Below are positions 16,380-25,605 of a stretch of DNA of 64,000 nucleotides, one piece after another (position 1 is the first letter of the stretch; the number at the start of each line of letters is the position of its first letter). The stretch covers positions 124,001 to 188,000 of the forward strand of contig NZ_JAHSTV010000004.1 in assembly GCF_019145235.1 (NCBI RefSeq). The letters run 5' to 3'. The DNA is from Pseudomonas farris (GTDB taxonomy: Bacteria; Pseudomonadota; Gammaproteobacteria; Pseudomonadales; Pseudomonadaceae). The position numbers and the translations under genes were made by a program. The notes beneath the pieces are model-generated. The model searched no databases. It was given only the letters and a program-made list of their open reading frames with translations, and was not told the origin of the DNA.

Positions 16380-17654
16380 TCAAAACCGCGGTTTGATCGT
16401 CTCCCAGTCCGGCTTGTAACGCTGCATCTGCTTCACGTCATCGCGCTGACGAATGCCGCACGTCAGGTATTGATCATGAAGTTTGCCCAATTGATCGTGA
16501 TCCAGCTCAAGACCCAACCCTGGCGCACGAGTGATTTTCACGCAACCATCGACGATGGGTAGCTTGCCGCCCTTGATCACCTCTTCGTCCGGTTCCTGCC
16601 AGGGGTAATGGGTGTCGCAGGCGTAATCGAGGTTGGGCACCGAGGCGGCGACATGCGCCATGGCCATCAGGCTGATGCCCAGGTGCGAATTGGAATGCAT
16701 GGACACGCCAAGGCCGAAGGTGTCGCACATTTTCGCCAGCGCCTGAGTGTCGCGCAGGCCACCCCAGTAATGATGGTCGGCGAGCACGATCTGCACGCTG
16801 TTCAGGGCCACGCTGCGGCGGAACTCATCAAAGTCAGTGACCACCATATTGGTCGCCAGCGGCAGACCGGTGCGTTTGTGCAGTTCGGCCATGCCGTCGA
16901 GGCCCGGCGTCGGGTCTTCGTAATATTGCAGGTCATCGCCCAGCAGTTCTGCCATGCGAATCGAGGTTTCCAGCGACCAGTTGCCGTTCGGGTCGATGCG
17001 CAGCGGATAACCGGGAAAAGCTTTTTTCAGCGCCTTGATGCACGACACTTCGTGCTCCGGCGGCAGTGCCCCGGCCTTGAGTTTGATGCTCTTGAAACCG
17101 TAGGCCTCGATCATGCGCCGAGCCTGGGCGACGATCTGCTCTTCGTTCAGCGCCTCGCCCCAGCTGTCTGGTTTGTACGGTGAATCGATGTGTTGCGCGT
17201 ACTTGAAGAACAGATAGGCGCTGAACGGCACCTCATCACGAATCGCCCCGCCCAGCAGGTCCACCAGCGGCACATTCAGGGAATGCGCCTGTAGATCGAG
17301 AAACGCCACTTCGAACGCCGAATATGCGTTGCTTACTGCTTTGCTGGCGTGAGAACCGGGCGCCAGTTCCGCACCGGCGATGCTCGGGGTTTTGTTTGCC
17401 GCCACGGTGGCCTGCACGATGGCGCGCAACTGGTTGAGGTTGAACGGGTCGAGACCGATCAGCTGATTTTGCAATTGCTGTTGAATCGCCAGCGCCGGGG
17501 CGTCGCCGTAGCTTTCGCCCAAGCCGATGTAGCCGTTATCGCTCTCGATCTCGATGATCGAGCGCAGCGCGAAGGGTTCGTGAATGCCACTGGCATTGAG
17601 CAGCGGCGGATCACGGAAGGCGATGGGGGTGACGGTGACGCGTTTGATTTTCAA
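16380..17654 (-). CDS. gudD: Glucarate dehydratase
   Basis: The 424-residue enolase-superfamily enzyme dehydrates D-glucarate (and L-idarate) to 5-keto-4-deoxyglucarate. Family marks include the N-terminal VTVTPIAFRDPPLLN, the KLKAG lysine pair near residue 205, RIDPNGNWS and YYEDPTPG metal ligands, and the catalytic His in SMHSNSHLG. Length agrees with GudD. The start overlaps the stop of the upstream transporter gene by four bases (ATGA), so the two form an operon for glucarate uptake and use. Confidence 0.95.
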   Translation of the reverse strand: MKIKRVTVTPIAFRDPPLLNASGIHEPFALRSIIEIESDNGYIGLGESYGDAPALAIQQQLQNQLIGLDPFNLNQLRAIVQATVAANKTPSIAGAELAPGSHASKAVSNAYSAFEVAFLDLQAHSLNVPLVDLLGGAIRDEVPFSAYLFFKYAQHIDSPYKPDSWGEALNEEQIVAQARRMIEAYGFKSIKLKAGALPPEHEVSCIKALKKAFPGYPLRIDPNGNWSLETSIRMAELLGDDLQYYEDPTPGLDGMAELHKRTGLPLATNMVVTDFDEFRRSVALNSVQIVLADHHYWGGLRDTQALAKMCDTFGLGVSMHSNSHLGISLMAMAHVAASVPNLDYACDTHYPWQEPDEEVIKGGKLPIVDGCVKITRAPGLGLELDHDQLGKLHDQYLTCGIRQRDDVKQMQRYKPDWETIKPRF

Positions 17655-19066
17655 GAGGCAGCTCCCTTTGGCTCGGTATTCAAGGCTTGATGACTGACAG
17701 GTTTTTTCGGTGCCGCGGCGTCGACCGGTTCACCGGTGAGCGAACTGCGCGTGTCGCCACGTGGTGCAGTGCGGGCAAAAAAGATCACCACGGCCGCGAC
17801 CAGCGAAGTGGCCGCCAGGCCGTACAAACCGCCTTCGATAGAACCGGTGGTCTGTTCCAGGAACCCGAACGCGGTTGGCGCCACAAAGCCGCCGAGATTG
17901 CCGATGGAGTTGATCAAAGCGATTACTGCCGCAGCGATGCGCGCATCCAGATAGCCTTGGGGAATCGGCCAGAACAACGCCGAAGCCGCCTTGAAACCGA
18001 TGGCCGCAAAACAAATGGCGACGAAGGCGAAGATCGGCCCGCCGGTGGTTGACATGAACATGCCGAACGCGGCAATCACCAGCGTCACGGCCACCCAGGC
18101 CTGCTGGTATTTCCATTTACTGGCCATGGCGGCGAAGCCATACATCGCCAGGATGGAAATGATCCACGGGATCGAATTGAACAGGCCGACCTGGAAGTCG
18201 CCCAGGTTACCCATCTTCTTGATCATGCTGGGCAGCCAGAACGTGGCGCCATAAATCGTCAGGGCGATGGAAAAGTAGATAAAGCAGAACAGGGCAATCT
18301 GCCGGTCGGCCAGCAATTTGAACATCGACGGTTTGACCGTCTGCACGGCTTCGCGAGCCTGCTGTTCCAAGGCAATGGCGCTTACCAGTGCGTCCTTTTC
18401 TTCGACGCTCAGCCATTTCGCCTCGCGTGGATGGGATTGCAGCCAGAACCAGACAAACCCACAGAGCACGATGGAAGCAAAGCCTTCAATCAGGAACATC
18501 CACTGCCAGCCATGTAGGCTGAGACCGCTGACGTGCAGCAGAGCGCCGGACAACGGACCGGAAATCACCGAAGCAATGGCCGAACCGCTGAGGAAAATCG
18601 CCATGGCCTTGCCCCGCTCGGTCGACGGTAGCCATTGGGTGAAGTAATAAATGATGCCGGGGAAAAACCCCGCCTCGGCGGCGCCGAGAATGAAGCGCAG
18701 TACATAGAAGCTGGTTTCGCCACGCACGAAGGCCATGGCCATCGCCGCCGCGCCCCAGGTGAACATGATGCGCGTCAGCCAGGCGCGGGCACCGTAGCGT
18801 TGCAGCAACATATTGGACGGTACTTCGAAGATCGCGTAACCGATGAAAAACAGCCCGGCGCCCAAGCCATAAGCCGCGGCGCCAATGCCCAGGTCGGTTT
18901 CCAGGTGACTGCGCACGAAGCCGATGTTGACCCGGTCGATGTAGTTGACGATGAACATCACCACAAACAGCGGCAGCACATGGCGCTTGACCTTGGCCGC
19001 TGCTCGGGCAAGGACTGTCGGGTCCGGCGGACTCTGATGGGTATTCAAGGGGCGACTCCCGTTCAT
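17651..19066 (-). CDS. MFS transporter for glucarate/related hexarate
   Basis: This 471-residue anion:cation symporter family permease has twelve predicted membrane helices starting at LPLFVVMFIVNYIDRVNIGF, with the ACS-type motif and a GKAMAIFLSG loop. Its overlap with gudD (ATGA) makes D-glucarate or galactarate the likely cargo, carried with protons across the inner membrane. Two starts compete: ATG 19066 has no Shine-Dalgarno, whereas TTG 19048 has GGGAG seven bases upstream and gives a start MNTHQSPPD; the latter may be the true one. Confidence 0.9.
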   Translation of the reverse strand: MNGSRPLNTHQSPPDPTVLARAAAKVKRHVLPLFVVMFIVNYIDRVNIGFVRSHLETDLGIGAAAYGLGAGLFFIGYAIFEVPSNMLLQRYGARAWLTRIMFTWGAAAMAMAFVRGETSFYVLRFILGAAEAGFFPGIIYYFTQWLPSTERGKAMAIFLSGSAIASVISGPLSGALLHVSGLSLHGWQWMFLIEGFASIVLCGFVWFWLQSHPREAKWLSVEEKDALVSAIALEQQAREAVQTVKPSMFKLLADRQIALFCFIYFSIALTIYGATFWLPSMIKKMGNLGDFQVGLFNSIPWIISILAMYGFAAMASKWKYQQAWVAVTLVIAAFGMFMSTTGGPIFAFVAICFAAIGFKAASALFWPIPQGYLDARIAAAVIALINSIGNLGGFVAPTAFGFLEQTTGSIEGGLYGLAATSLVAAVVIFFARTAPRGDTRSSLTGEPVDAAAPKKPVSHQALNTEPKGAAS

Positions 19067-19112
19067 TGTTTTTTTAGGGGAGAACCGATCATGGACGCGC
19101 CTATTGATCCCG

Positions 19113-19151
19113 TCTAATCTAACTTGGCACTCGATTGATACCCGGATTAGA
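19113..19151. promoter_or_regulatory. Inverted repeat between the LysR gene and the glucarate operon
   Basis: TCTAATC at 19113-19119 and GATTAGA at 19145-19151 are inverted copies 25 bases apart in the divergent promoter region, ending four bases before the LysR ATG. The placement fits a binding site for the LysR regulator controlling both itself and the gud operon. Confidence 0.5.
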
Positions 19152-19154
19152 TCA

Positions 19155-20057
19155 ATGTTCGAACTGACGCAACTGCGCTGCTTCACCACCGTGGCCACCG
19201 AACTCAACTTTCGCCGAGCCGCCGAACGGTTGAACATGACCCAACCGCCTCTTAGTCGCCAGATTCAATTGTTGGAGCACCACCTGGGCGTCGAGTTGTT
19301 CACCCGCAGCACGCGCAGCGTCGCCTTGACCGCCGCCGGTCGCGCCTTCTTCATCGAAGCGCAGAACCTGCTGGAGCGCGCTCAGCAAGCCGCCGTGACT
19401 GCCCGGCGTTTCGCCGAAGGCGACATCGGTACGGTCAATATCAGCTTCGTCGGCAGCGCGGTGTACGAATTCCTGCCCAAGGTCATCGCTGAAGCCCGGC
19501 TCAAACAGCCTCAGGTCAAAATCGATCTGTCGGAGATGAACACCTACCAGCAGCACGAGGCCCTTCGCGCCCGCCGGATCGATCTGGGCATCGTTCGCGC
19601 GCCGTTGCTGGAGCCGGGCTATGCCACCGAATGCCTGGTGCGTGAACCCTTCGTATTGGCCGTCCCCCACAATCATCGGCTGGCCAGCGCCGAAACCGTG
19701 TCCGTCAAAGACCTGGACGCACAACCCTTCCTCATGTACTCCCATGCGGCTTACCCGCCGTTCAACGAACTGCTGACCGGCATGCTCCGCTCGGCCCGCG
19801 TCGCCCCGGAATATGTGCAATGGCTCGGCTCGTCCCTGACCATCCTGGCTCTGGTGAACGCCGGAATGGGCCTGGCCCTGGTGCCGCGTTGCGCCACCAG
19901 TGTCGTGTTCAAGAACGTTGTGTTTCGCGATATCGATCTGGGGGAAGGCGTGCAGAGTGAGCTGCACTTGATCTGGCGCGAGAACAACGACAACCCGGCG
20001 TTTGCGATGTTGCTGGAGGGGATTCGAAAAGCTGTCAGAGAGGGGTGGGGATTGTGA
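19155..20057 (+). CDS. LysR-type transcriptional regulator of the glucarate operon
   Basis: The 300-residue protein has an N-terminal winged helix-turn-helix (FELTQLRCFTTVATELNFRRAAERLNMTQPPLSRQI) and a C-terminal periplasmic-binding-like effector domain (about 90-295). It is transcribed divergently from the glucarate transporter and gudD, so it is the probable activator with a hexarate-type ligand. ATG 19155 gives the standard LysR N-terminus; the 17 extra residues of the longer frame overlap the operator. Confidence 0.92.
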   Translation: MFELTQLRCFTTVATELNFRRAAERLNMTQPPLSRQIQLLEHHLGVELFTRSTRSVALTAAGRAFFIEAQNLLERAQQAAVTARRFAEGDIGTVNISFVGSAVYEFLPKVIAEARLKQPQVKIDLSEMNTYQQHEALRARRIDLGIVRAPLLEPGYATECLVREPFVLAVPHNHRLASAETVSVKDLDAQPFLMYSHAAYPPFNELLTGMLRSARVAPEYVQWLGSSLTILALVNAGMGLALVPRCATSVVFKNVVFRDIDLGEGVQSELHLIWRENNDNPAFAMLLEGIRKAVREGWGL

Positions 20058-20087
20058 GTTGTCGGCGTATGTTACGAGGCCCCCCCC

Positions 20088-20114
20088 GTAGGAGCAGCCT
20101 TCGGCAGCTCCTAC
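20088..20114. repeat. Single palindromic REP-like element
   Basis: GTAGGAGC, AGCC, a TTCG loop, GGC and AGCTCCTAC form a near-perfect hairpin of about 12 bp after the LysR gene and before the convergent small gene. This GTAGGAGC..GCTCCTAC unit differs from the GTGGGAGCGGGCTTGC family found elsewhere in the window. Confidence 0.75.
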
Positions 20115-20133
20115 AAATTAGCCGCCCTCCAGG

Positions 20134-20463
20134 CTACCGTTGCGCCAGTTCATGCTTGATGCATTGCTCGTAATACGTTTGCTTGATGTCGGAAGGCTTG
20201 AGGCGTGAGGGACTGTTATAGGTTTGTTCCGTGATCCCCATGGCTGTCATGCGCATCCACGGCCGGGGAAATTTGCGCGCTTGCAGTTTCCTGCGTGCCC
20301 CGTAAAGCGTGAGCCCGGAAAGCTTTGACGCTTGTGCGCCGGCAGCTATGTCCGAGCCCCAGCTGCAGACGAAACGACTGTTCTTGCTCAGGTCTTTTGC
20401 CTGAGCCTCAAGCGAGAGAGTCACCAGGACAAACGTTGCAGCCATCCATACCAAAGTCCGCAT
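20134..20463 (-). CDS. Small secreted protein of unknown function
   Basis: The 109-residue product begins with a signal peptide (MRTLVWMAATFVLVTLSLEAQA, cleaved near residue 22), followed by about 87 residues that contain two cysteines (FVCSWGSDIA and EQCIKHELAQR) that could form a disulfide. It appears basic, with an RRKLQARKFPRPWMRM stretch. I do not recognise a family. Coding is supported by the signal peptide, the sensible amino-acid use and the isolated position between two genes. Confidence 0.72.
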   Translation of the reverse strand: MRTLVWMAATFVLVTLSLEAQAKDLSKNSRFVCSWGSDIAAGAQASKLSGLTLYGARRKLQARKFPRPWMRMTAMGITEQTYNSPSRLKPSDIKQTYYEQCIKHELAQR

Positions 20464-20704
20464 ATCGCCAATGCCTAACCTTCTGAAAAGAAAGCAAGTT
20501 TGACAACGAAACGGACATCGGGGGGCCAGCAGTTCGCCTCATTCTCATCTGTTTTTTTGTTCTCGATCGGCACAGCAGAGTCTTCTTGACGGTGCCCGAA
20601 ACTTTTTTGAGCTTTAACCGAGCCTTGCAGTCTCTAGATTGAGAGCGGCGTGGTTATCGACAGGTCATTTGCGGCGAACGCGCGGTCAGGCGGTGGAGGC
20701 ATCG

Positions 20705-22129
20705 ATGTCAGATCTTGAGCATGTCATTCAGCCCTTTAATGCCAGGTTGGTGATGATCGGCTCTGGCTGTATCGGAAAAGGCGTACTCCCGCTGCTATTG
20801 CGCCATCTTGAGATTGAACCGCAGCGACTGTTGATCCTCAGCCCCGATGACGATGGACGTTTGCTCGCGCAGGAATTTGGCGTCTCCCACCAAGCCGAGC
20901 AACTGGACCAGAGCAACTACGAGGCGGTGCTGGACCCTCTTTTGAGCGCTGGCGATTTCCTGCTCAACCTCTCGGTAGGTGTATCGAGCCTGTCCCTGAT
21001 TCAGTTCGCCCAACGTAAAGGTGTGCTGTATCTGGACACCTGTATCGAGCCGTGGGAAGGCGGTTATGTCGACCCCGATAAATCCCTGTCCGAAAGATCC
21101 AACTATGCATTGAGGGAAGCGGCGCTTCAGCTTCGGGGTGAAAGTGCGCAAGGTCTGTCCACCGCCATGTTGACCCACGGTGCCAATCCGGGGCTGGTGT
21201 CCCACCTGGTCAAACAGGCACTGGTCAACCTCGCTGAAGATTTGGGTGACACAACGCCCCTGCCCGCTTCTCGTGAAGAATGGGCGCAACTGGCCAGCCG
21301 ACTGAATATCCGCTGCATCCACATCGCCGAACGCGATTCGCAGTATTCATCGCAACATAAAATCGCCGATGAATTCGTCAACACCTGGTCCGTGAACGGT
21401 TTCATCAGTGAAGGCAGCCAACCGGCGGAGTTGGGTTGGGGCAGCCATGAGAAGGCGCTTCCCGAGGACGGCTATTACCACGCCTTCGGGTGCCAGGCCG
21501 GGATCTATCTGCAACGCCCCGGTGCCTCCACGCGGGTTCGCACCTGGACACCCTCGACGGGACCAACCCATGGGCTGCTCGTGACCCACAACGAAGCCCT
21601 GTCGATTGCCAACTACCTCACCCTTGGCCAGGGAAGGCAGCCGACTTACCGTCCGACCGTCCACTACGCCTATCGGCCCTGTGACGATGCCTTGCTATCG
21701 ATGTATGAACTTGCCGAGCGCAACTGGAACCCCCAGAGCGGCGAGCGCCTGCTCGACGACGAAATCCTCGACGGCAGTGATGAACTCGGCGTGCTGCTGA
21801 TGGGGCATGCCAGAAACAGTTATTGGTATGGCTCGCGCCTATCGATCCAGCAAGCCCGGGCTCTATGCCCCTATAACAGCGCCACTAGCCTGCAAGTGAC
21901 GGCGGGAGTGCTGGCCGGCGTGATCTGGGCGATACGCAATCCTCAACGCGGCATTGTCGAACCGGATGAATTGCCCTTCAGGGAGATTCTGCAGATTTGC
22001 CTGCCCTACCTGGGAACTGTAGAAGGCATTTATTCCGACTGGACGCCGCTTACCGGACGTCACTCACTGATGCCCGAGCAGACCGATGAATCCGATCCAT
22101 GGCAATTCGTGAACGTCAGGATTACTTGA
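20705..22129 (+). CDS. hss: Homospermidine synthase
   Basis: The 474-residue protein matches bacterial homospermidine synthase, a saccharopine dehydrogenase-fold enzyme that makes sym-homospermidine from putrescine with NAD+ as a recycled cofactor. Typical features are RLVMIGSGCIGKGVLPLLLRH (Rossmann), FLLNLSVGVSS, YLDTCIEPWEGGY, MLTHGANPGLVSHLVKQAL and the GYYHAFGCQAGIYL region. ATG 20705 has GGAGG six to seven bases upstream. It is a single gene followed by a hairpin. It may extend polyamine metabolism or stress tolerance. Confidence 0.9.
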   Translation: MSDLEHVIQPFNARLVMIGSGCIGKGVLPLLLRHLEIEPQRLLILSPDDDGRLLAQEFGVSHQAEQLDQSNYEAVLDPLLSAGDFLLNLSVGVSSLSLIQFAQRKGVLYLDTCIEPWEGGYVDPDKSLSERSNYALREAALQLRGESAQGLSTAMLTHGANPGLVSHLVKQALVNLAEDLGDTTPLPASREEWAQLASRLNIRCIHIAERDSQYSSQHKIADEFVNTWSVNGFISEGSQPAELGWGSHEKALPEDGYYHAFGCQAGIYLQRPGASTRVRTWTPSTGPTHGLLVTHNEALSIANYLTLGQGRQPTYRPTVHYAYRPCDDALLSMYELAERNWNPQSGERLLDDEILDGSDELGVLLMGHARNSYWYGSRLSIQQARALCPYNSATSLQVTAGVLAGVIWAIRNPQRGIVEPDELPFREILQICLPYLGTVEGIYSDWTPLTGRHSLMPEQTDESDPWQFVNVRIT

Positions 22130-22131
22130 AA

Positions 22132-22159
22132 GCCTGACGTGGTTTATTCCACGCCAGGC
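22132..22159. terminator. Hairpin between convergent hss and phosphoribosyltransferase genes
   Basis: GCCTGACGTGG pairs with CCACGCCAGGC (one A-C mismatch) around TTTATT, two bases after the hss stop and seven bases before the convergent gene's stop. It could act in both directions, although the flanking T-run is weak. Confidence 0.6.
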
Positions 22160-22165
22160 AACGGC

Positions 22166-22870
22166 TCAAATACCGGAACCGTTCTGAAATGAGTCGCCCG
22201 AACCGGACTCTCTTTGCCACGCCCGATGCAGAAGATCGATGACTTCTTCGTCCGAGGTCTGCGAAAAATCCGTGTACCAATAGCCGATCGAAATCAGCCA
22301 ATCAGGGATCAGCGGGCAGATCAGCTCGTCCACTTCGTCGCGCAACGCCTCTGCCGTCTCAAGAGGTGCCACCGGCACGGCAACGACGATGCGAGAAGGC
22401 GCTTGCAGGCGCACGGCCTGTATCGCGGCCATCATCGTAGCCCCCGTCGCCAGGCCGTCATCGATCAGAATCACCACCTGATCCTTGAGCGCCACAGGTG
22501 CGCGCGATGCCCGGTATATACGCTCGCGACGCAATAATTCCTGGGTTTCTCGTGCAGTAACACCATCGAGCGTGCGTTGATCGATACCGTTCGCCCTCAG
22601 TACATCGTCATTGACAATTCGTATGTCGCCGCTGGCAATCGCGCCCATGGCGAGTTCCTGATGAGACGGTACTCCCAGCTTGCGCACCAGCATCAGGTCC
22701 AGGCGAACCTCCAGGGCCGTGGCCACTTCATAGGCGACCGGAACGCCGCCACGGGGCAAGGCAAGGACGATGACATCGGCTCTTTTAGCGTATTTAAGCA
22801 ACGGTTCCACCAGGCCTCGGCCGGCATCAACCCGGTCATGCAAGATGGTTTGCAATGAAGGACTAGTCAT
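22166..22870 (-). CDS. Phosphoribosyltransferase family protein
   Basis: The 234-residue protein has the type I phosphoribosyltransferase fold: VIVLALPRGGVPVAYEVATAL near the N-terminus and the PRPP-binding loop VILIDDGLATGATMMAAI near residue 130. Such proteins near stress genes in pseudomonads are annotated only at family level, and the nucleobase (if any) is unknown. ATG 22870 has GGGAGG eight bases upstream. It lies downstream of the tandem universal stress protein on the same strand with an 82-base gap, suggesting joint expression. Confidence 0.87.
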   Translation of the reverse strand: MTSPSLQTILHDRVDAGRGLVEPLLKYAKRADVIVLALPRGGVPVAYEVATALEVRLDLMLVRKLGVPSHQELAMGAIASGDIRIVNDDVLRANGIDQRTLDGVTARETQELLRRERIYRASRAPVALKDQVVILIDDGLATGATMMAAIQAVRLQAPSRIVVAVPVAPLETAEALRDEVDELICPLIPDWLISIGYWYTDFSQTSDEEVIDLLHRAWQRESGSGDSFQNGSGI

Positions 22871-22952
22871 TTGAAAACCTCCCTGGGGCGGGAGCCCCAA
22901 AAAACGGGCGTTCGTTTGACGGCGGCCATCATTCCAATAGGGACGTCCGCCC

Positions 22953-23840
22953 CTAGACCGCCAGAATGCTGCAAGGCACCTGGTACAGAATATGTTCCGT
23001 CGTGCTGCCAAGCAGCCGCTCCAGACCACGGTATTGAGCTCTGCCCATCACGATCACATCCACTTGATGCTCATTGGTGAATTCGCTCAGTACTGAGACA
23101 GGGTTCCCCATGATGAAATGCCGACAGTCAGCGGTCACACCGAACCGAGCGGCCAACTGGAGAAAAGACTTTTCCAGGTCGCTGCGCAACTCTCGGGTAA
23201 GCTCCGCGAGCGTCAGACCGCCGTCCATATCCGCCAGAAAGGCTGCCGAAATGTCACACGCGTACAGCAGATGCAGTTCGGCATTGCACTGCAGCGCAAG
23301 GCTCGACGCCTGCAGGATGATCCGGTCATTGAGTTCATTGTTCGAAGGCTCGGTGTCTGACACGTCAACCGCGGCCACCACTTTCTGCGGCAAGGCATGG
23401 CATTCACCCCCCACCAGATAAACCGGGACCGGGCAATGGCGCAACAAACGCCAATCCAGCGGCGTGAAGAACGCGCGCTTGAGCACGGGTTCATGCTGCA
23501 CTTGCTTGATCAACAGATCGGGCTGCATTTGCGTGACATGGTCAAGGATGTCCTGACGCATGTTATCGGCCCATGCGACTTCGGTTGTCACCTCGATCCC
23601 CCGGCCTCGCATCTTTTCCGCCTGCTCATCGAGCCAGTCGCGGTGCTCCTGCAGGTAGGTCGCCCGGGCCATTTTGCGGTCGCCTTCTTCGAGCAGCGAC
23701 AGAATGTCCAACGAGGGAATCAGGCCGGCAATGTGCAAGCTCGCCCCGCTGGCCTTGGCCAGGGCGGCGCCATGGTTTATCGCAGGCGAATGGCGCAGCA
23801 GCGGGTTGATGATCAGCAATAACCGTTGATACTGGCTCAT
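22953..23840 (-). CDS. Tandem universal stress protein (UspE-like)
   Basis: The 295-residue cytoplasmic protein contains two UspA domains (about 4-145 and 155-295). The second ends in the ATP-binding type motif VIVMGRAQYRGLERLLGSTTEHILYQVPCSILAV. The first domain has the QHEPVLKRAFFTPLDWRLLRHCPVPVYLV pattern, close to UspE. It probably helps survival under oxygen or growth stress. ATG 23840 is preceded by GGAG at eight bases. The TTGAT-rich stretch just upstream (about 23925) has an FNR/Anr-like TTGAT..ATCAA half, but I could not establish a full site. Confidence 0.9.
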   Translation of the reverse strand: MSQYQRLLLIINPLLRHSPAINHGAALAKASGASLHIAGLIPSLDILSLLEEGDRKMARATYLQEHRDWLDEQAEKMRGRGIEVTTEVAWADNMRQDILDHVTQMQPDLLIKQVQHEPVLKRAFFTPLDWRLLRHCPVPVYLVGGECHALPQKVVAAVDVSDTEPSNNELNDRIILQASSLALQCNAELHLLYACDISAAFLADMDGGLTLAELTRELRSDLEKSFLQLAARFGVTADCRHFIMGNPVSVLSEFTNEHQVDVIVMGRAQYRGLERLLGSTTEHILYQVPCSILAV

Positions 23841-24059
23841 GATCTGACTCCAGACAGGTTGATCCTCGACGCCGGCTCGAGAATCCAGCATCAGGCCCAG
23901 ACTCCGCCATTAAAGCCTCTTAAGCGTTGATTTATATCAATTCCTTGAATGAGGCATTGCAGGGGCCACTTGAGAAGAATAGTTCACAACGGTGCTGTGC
24001 ATCTCGTGCCGGACTCATCCGTGATGGCCGTTCGCCTGAAAAGGTAGCACCGCTGATGT

Positions 24060-24101
24060 AGGCGGATACTCCGCCTTCGCGGGCAAGCCCGCTCCCACAG
24101 G
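24060..24101. repeat. Single REP unit
   Basis: CTTCGCGGGCAAGCCCGCTCCCACAG is preceded by a GGCGGATACTCCGCC hairpin. It is one half of the doublet type seen elsewhere. It lies in the 367-base gap (23841-24207) between the stress protein and DUF3422 genes; nothing else clear was seen in that gap. Confidence 0.8.
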
Positions 24102-24207
24102 TTCCGTGCTTGGCTGATTGGCATTGGGCACCGCCAGGTTTTGTTTGTGACTCGGGTATTCGTCATCCTGTCCCAAGAACAAACAACTCCAACATGGCCC
24201 AAACAGC

Positions 24208-25431
24208 ATGCATCCGCAAAGACTGATCCTGCACAACGAGTTGCACGCGCGCCCTTCTCTGTATTTCGACGAGCCCGCCCATGTATTTCATATGGCGTTT
24301 CTGGCGAATGACGGGCAGTGCGACACTCTGCTGAGTCGCTGCTGCCCCGGCCCGGTCGACCCGGATGCGGCCCAGGGCATCACCGAGCTGGAGGGCCATG
24401 CCTTGAAGTGGGAGCGGCACGCGGAGTTCCTGACGCTGACGCTGGTGGTGCCCTCCTCCAGTCACGAGCCATGCTGGAGCCCGCCACCCAGAGCCTTGAT
24501 GGACCGGGTCGAACCCTTCATGCAGCACATGATCAACGCTGTGCAGATTGTGGTGCGCACCGATACATCCTTCTCTGGCAATCTGTCTGTTTATGGATTC
24601 AAAGATCCTAGCGGCTCTTGCATCGGTGGTGGCGATGCGACGGTCTGGAGCGATTTTCGCCTGAGCGCCGACGGCACCAACCGTTTCCTGTTCATTAACA
24701 AACGCCTGAATGCGTATCGGCTGGGACGGATGATCCGCCGCCTGCTGGAAATCGAAACCTACCGAATGATGGCTTCGCTTTCACTCATCACCGCGAAAGC
24801 CTTGAGCACTCAGCTCAACGTCTTCGACAAAACTCTGGTAAACCTCTCGGAACGTAACGCCGGCCCCGATACCGCAAATGCGAAAGCGTTGCTGACCGAC
24901 ATTGCCAACCTGTCAGCGCAGGTGGTCAGCAGCAGCGCAAAAACCCGACACCGCTTCAGCGCCACCCAAGCCTATGCACAACTGGTTTTCGAACGTTTGG
25001 GCGAACTGCGCGAAAGCCACGTGGGTGATTGCCAGCGACTGGGTATCTTCATCGAAAGACGCTTTAAACCCACGGTCAGATACTGCGCCGTCACCGAACA
25101 ACGCCTGGAGCAACTGGCCGAAAGCGTGGCCAACCTCGGGGACTTGTTGCAGGCCCGTGTGCAGGTCGAAATGGAAGAGCAGAACTCGGAAATCCTGAAG
25201 AGCCTGAACGCCCGCGCCGATACTCAAATCAAAATCCAGCGCGCGGTCGAAGGCTTGTCGATTATCGCCATCACCTATTACTTGTTGAGCCTGTTCAAGC
25301 TGCTCTACTCGGGATTGCACGTCATGGGCGCGGACATTTCCGCGAGAGACGCCATGCTGGCCATGACCCCGATCGCGCTCTGTGTCCTGCTGTTTATTTT
25401 GATCAGGATCAGGAAAGCCAAAGAACATTGA
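24208..25431 (+). CDS. DUF3422 family membrane protein
   Basis: The 407-residue protein matches DUF3422: RLILHNELHARPSLYFDEPAHVFHMAFLA at the N-terminus, a long helical middle, and two C-terminal membrane helices (about 350-370 and 385-402) preceded by the RADTQIKIQRAVEGLSIIAITYY signature. The bulk would face the cytoplasm. The family function is unknown; the helical layout resembles CorA-like or EF-hand-linked channels only loosely. The start at 24208 matches the conserved HNELHARP beginning. Confidence 0.88.
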   Translation: MHPQRLILHNELHARPSLYFDEPAHVFHMAFLANDGQCDTLLSRCCPGPVDPDAAQGITELEGHALKWERHAEFLTLTLVVPSSSHEPCWSPPPRALMDRVEPFMQHMINAVQIVVRTDTSFSGNLSVYGFKDPSGSCIGGGDATVWSDFRLSADGTNRFLFINKRLNAYRLGRMIRRLLEIETYRMMASLSLITAKALSTQLNVFDKTLVNLSERNAGPDTANAKALLTDIANLSAQVVSSSAKTRHRFSATQAYAQLVFERLGELRESHVGDCQRLGIFIERRFKPTVRYCAVTEQRLEQLAESVANLGDLLQARVQVEMEEQNSEILKSLNARADTQIKIQRAVEGLSIIAITYYLLSLFKLLYSGLHVMGADISARDAMLAMTPIALCVLLFILIRIRKAKEH

Positions 25432-25444
25432 CCCACCGTAAAGC

Positions 25445-25479
25445 GCCCCTGCGCGATAATTGCCGTATGCGCCAGGGGC
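25445..25479. terminator. GC-rich hairpin after the DUF3422 gene
   Basis: GCCCCTGCGC at 25445-25454 pairs with GCGCCAGGGGC at 25469-25479 with one bulged C. It starts 14 bases after the DUF3422 stop. There is no T-run, so it may be a weak terminator or part of the leader of the receptor gene. Confidence 0.45.
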
Positions 25480-25605
25480 CATGCACTACCAGCCCTCAGG
25501 GCACACATCGCCTTTTCCAGTTTTAACCGACTCTTTCCTGAAGCGCACCCGGGCATCTATGCCCGGTATTCGCCAGCCCGGGAGCGCAGTCGTCGAGGAG
25601 TTTTC

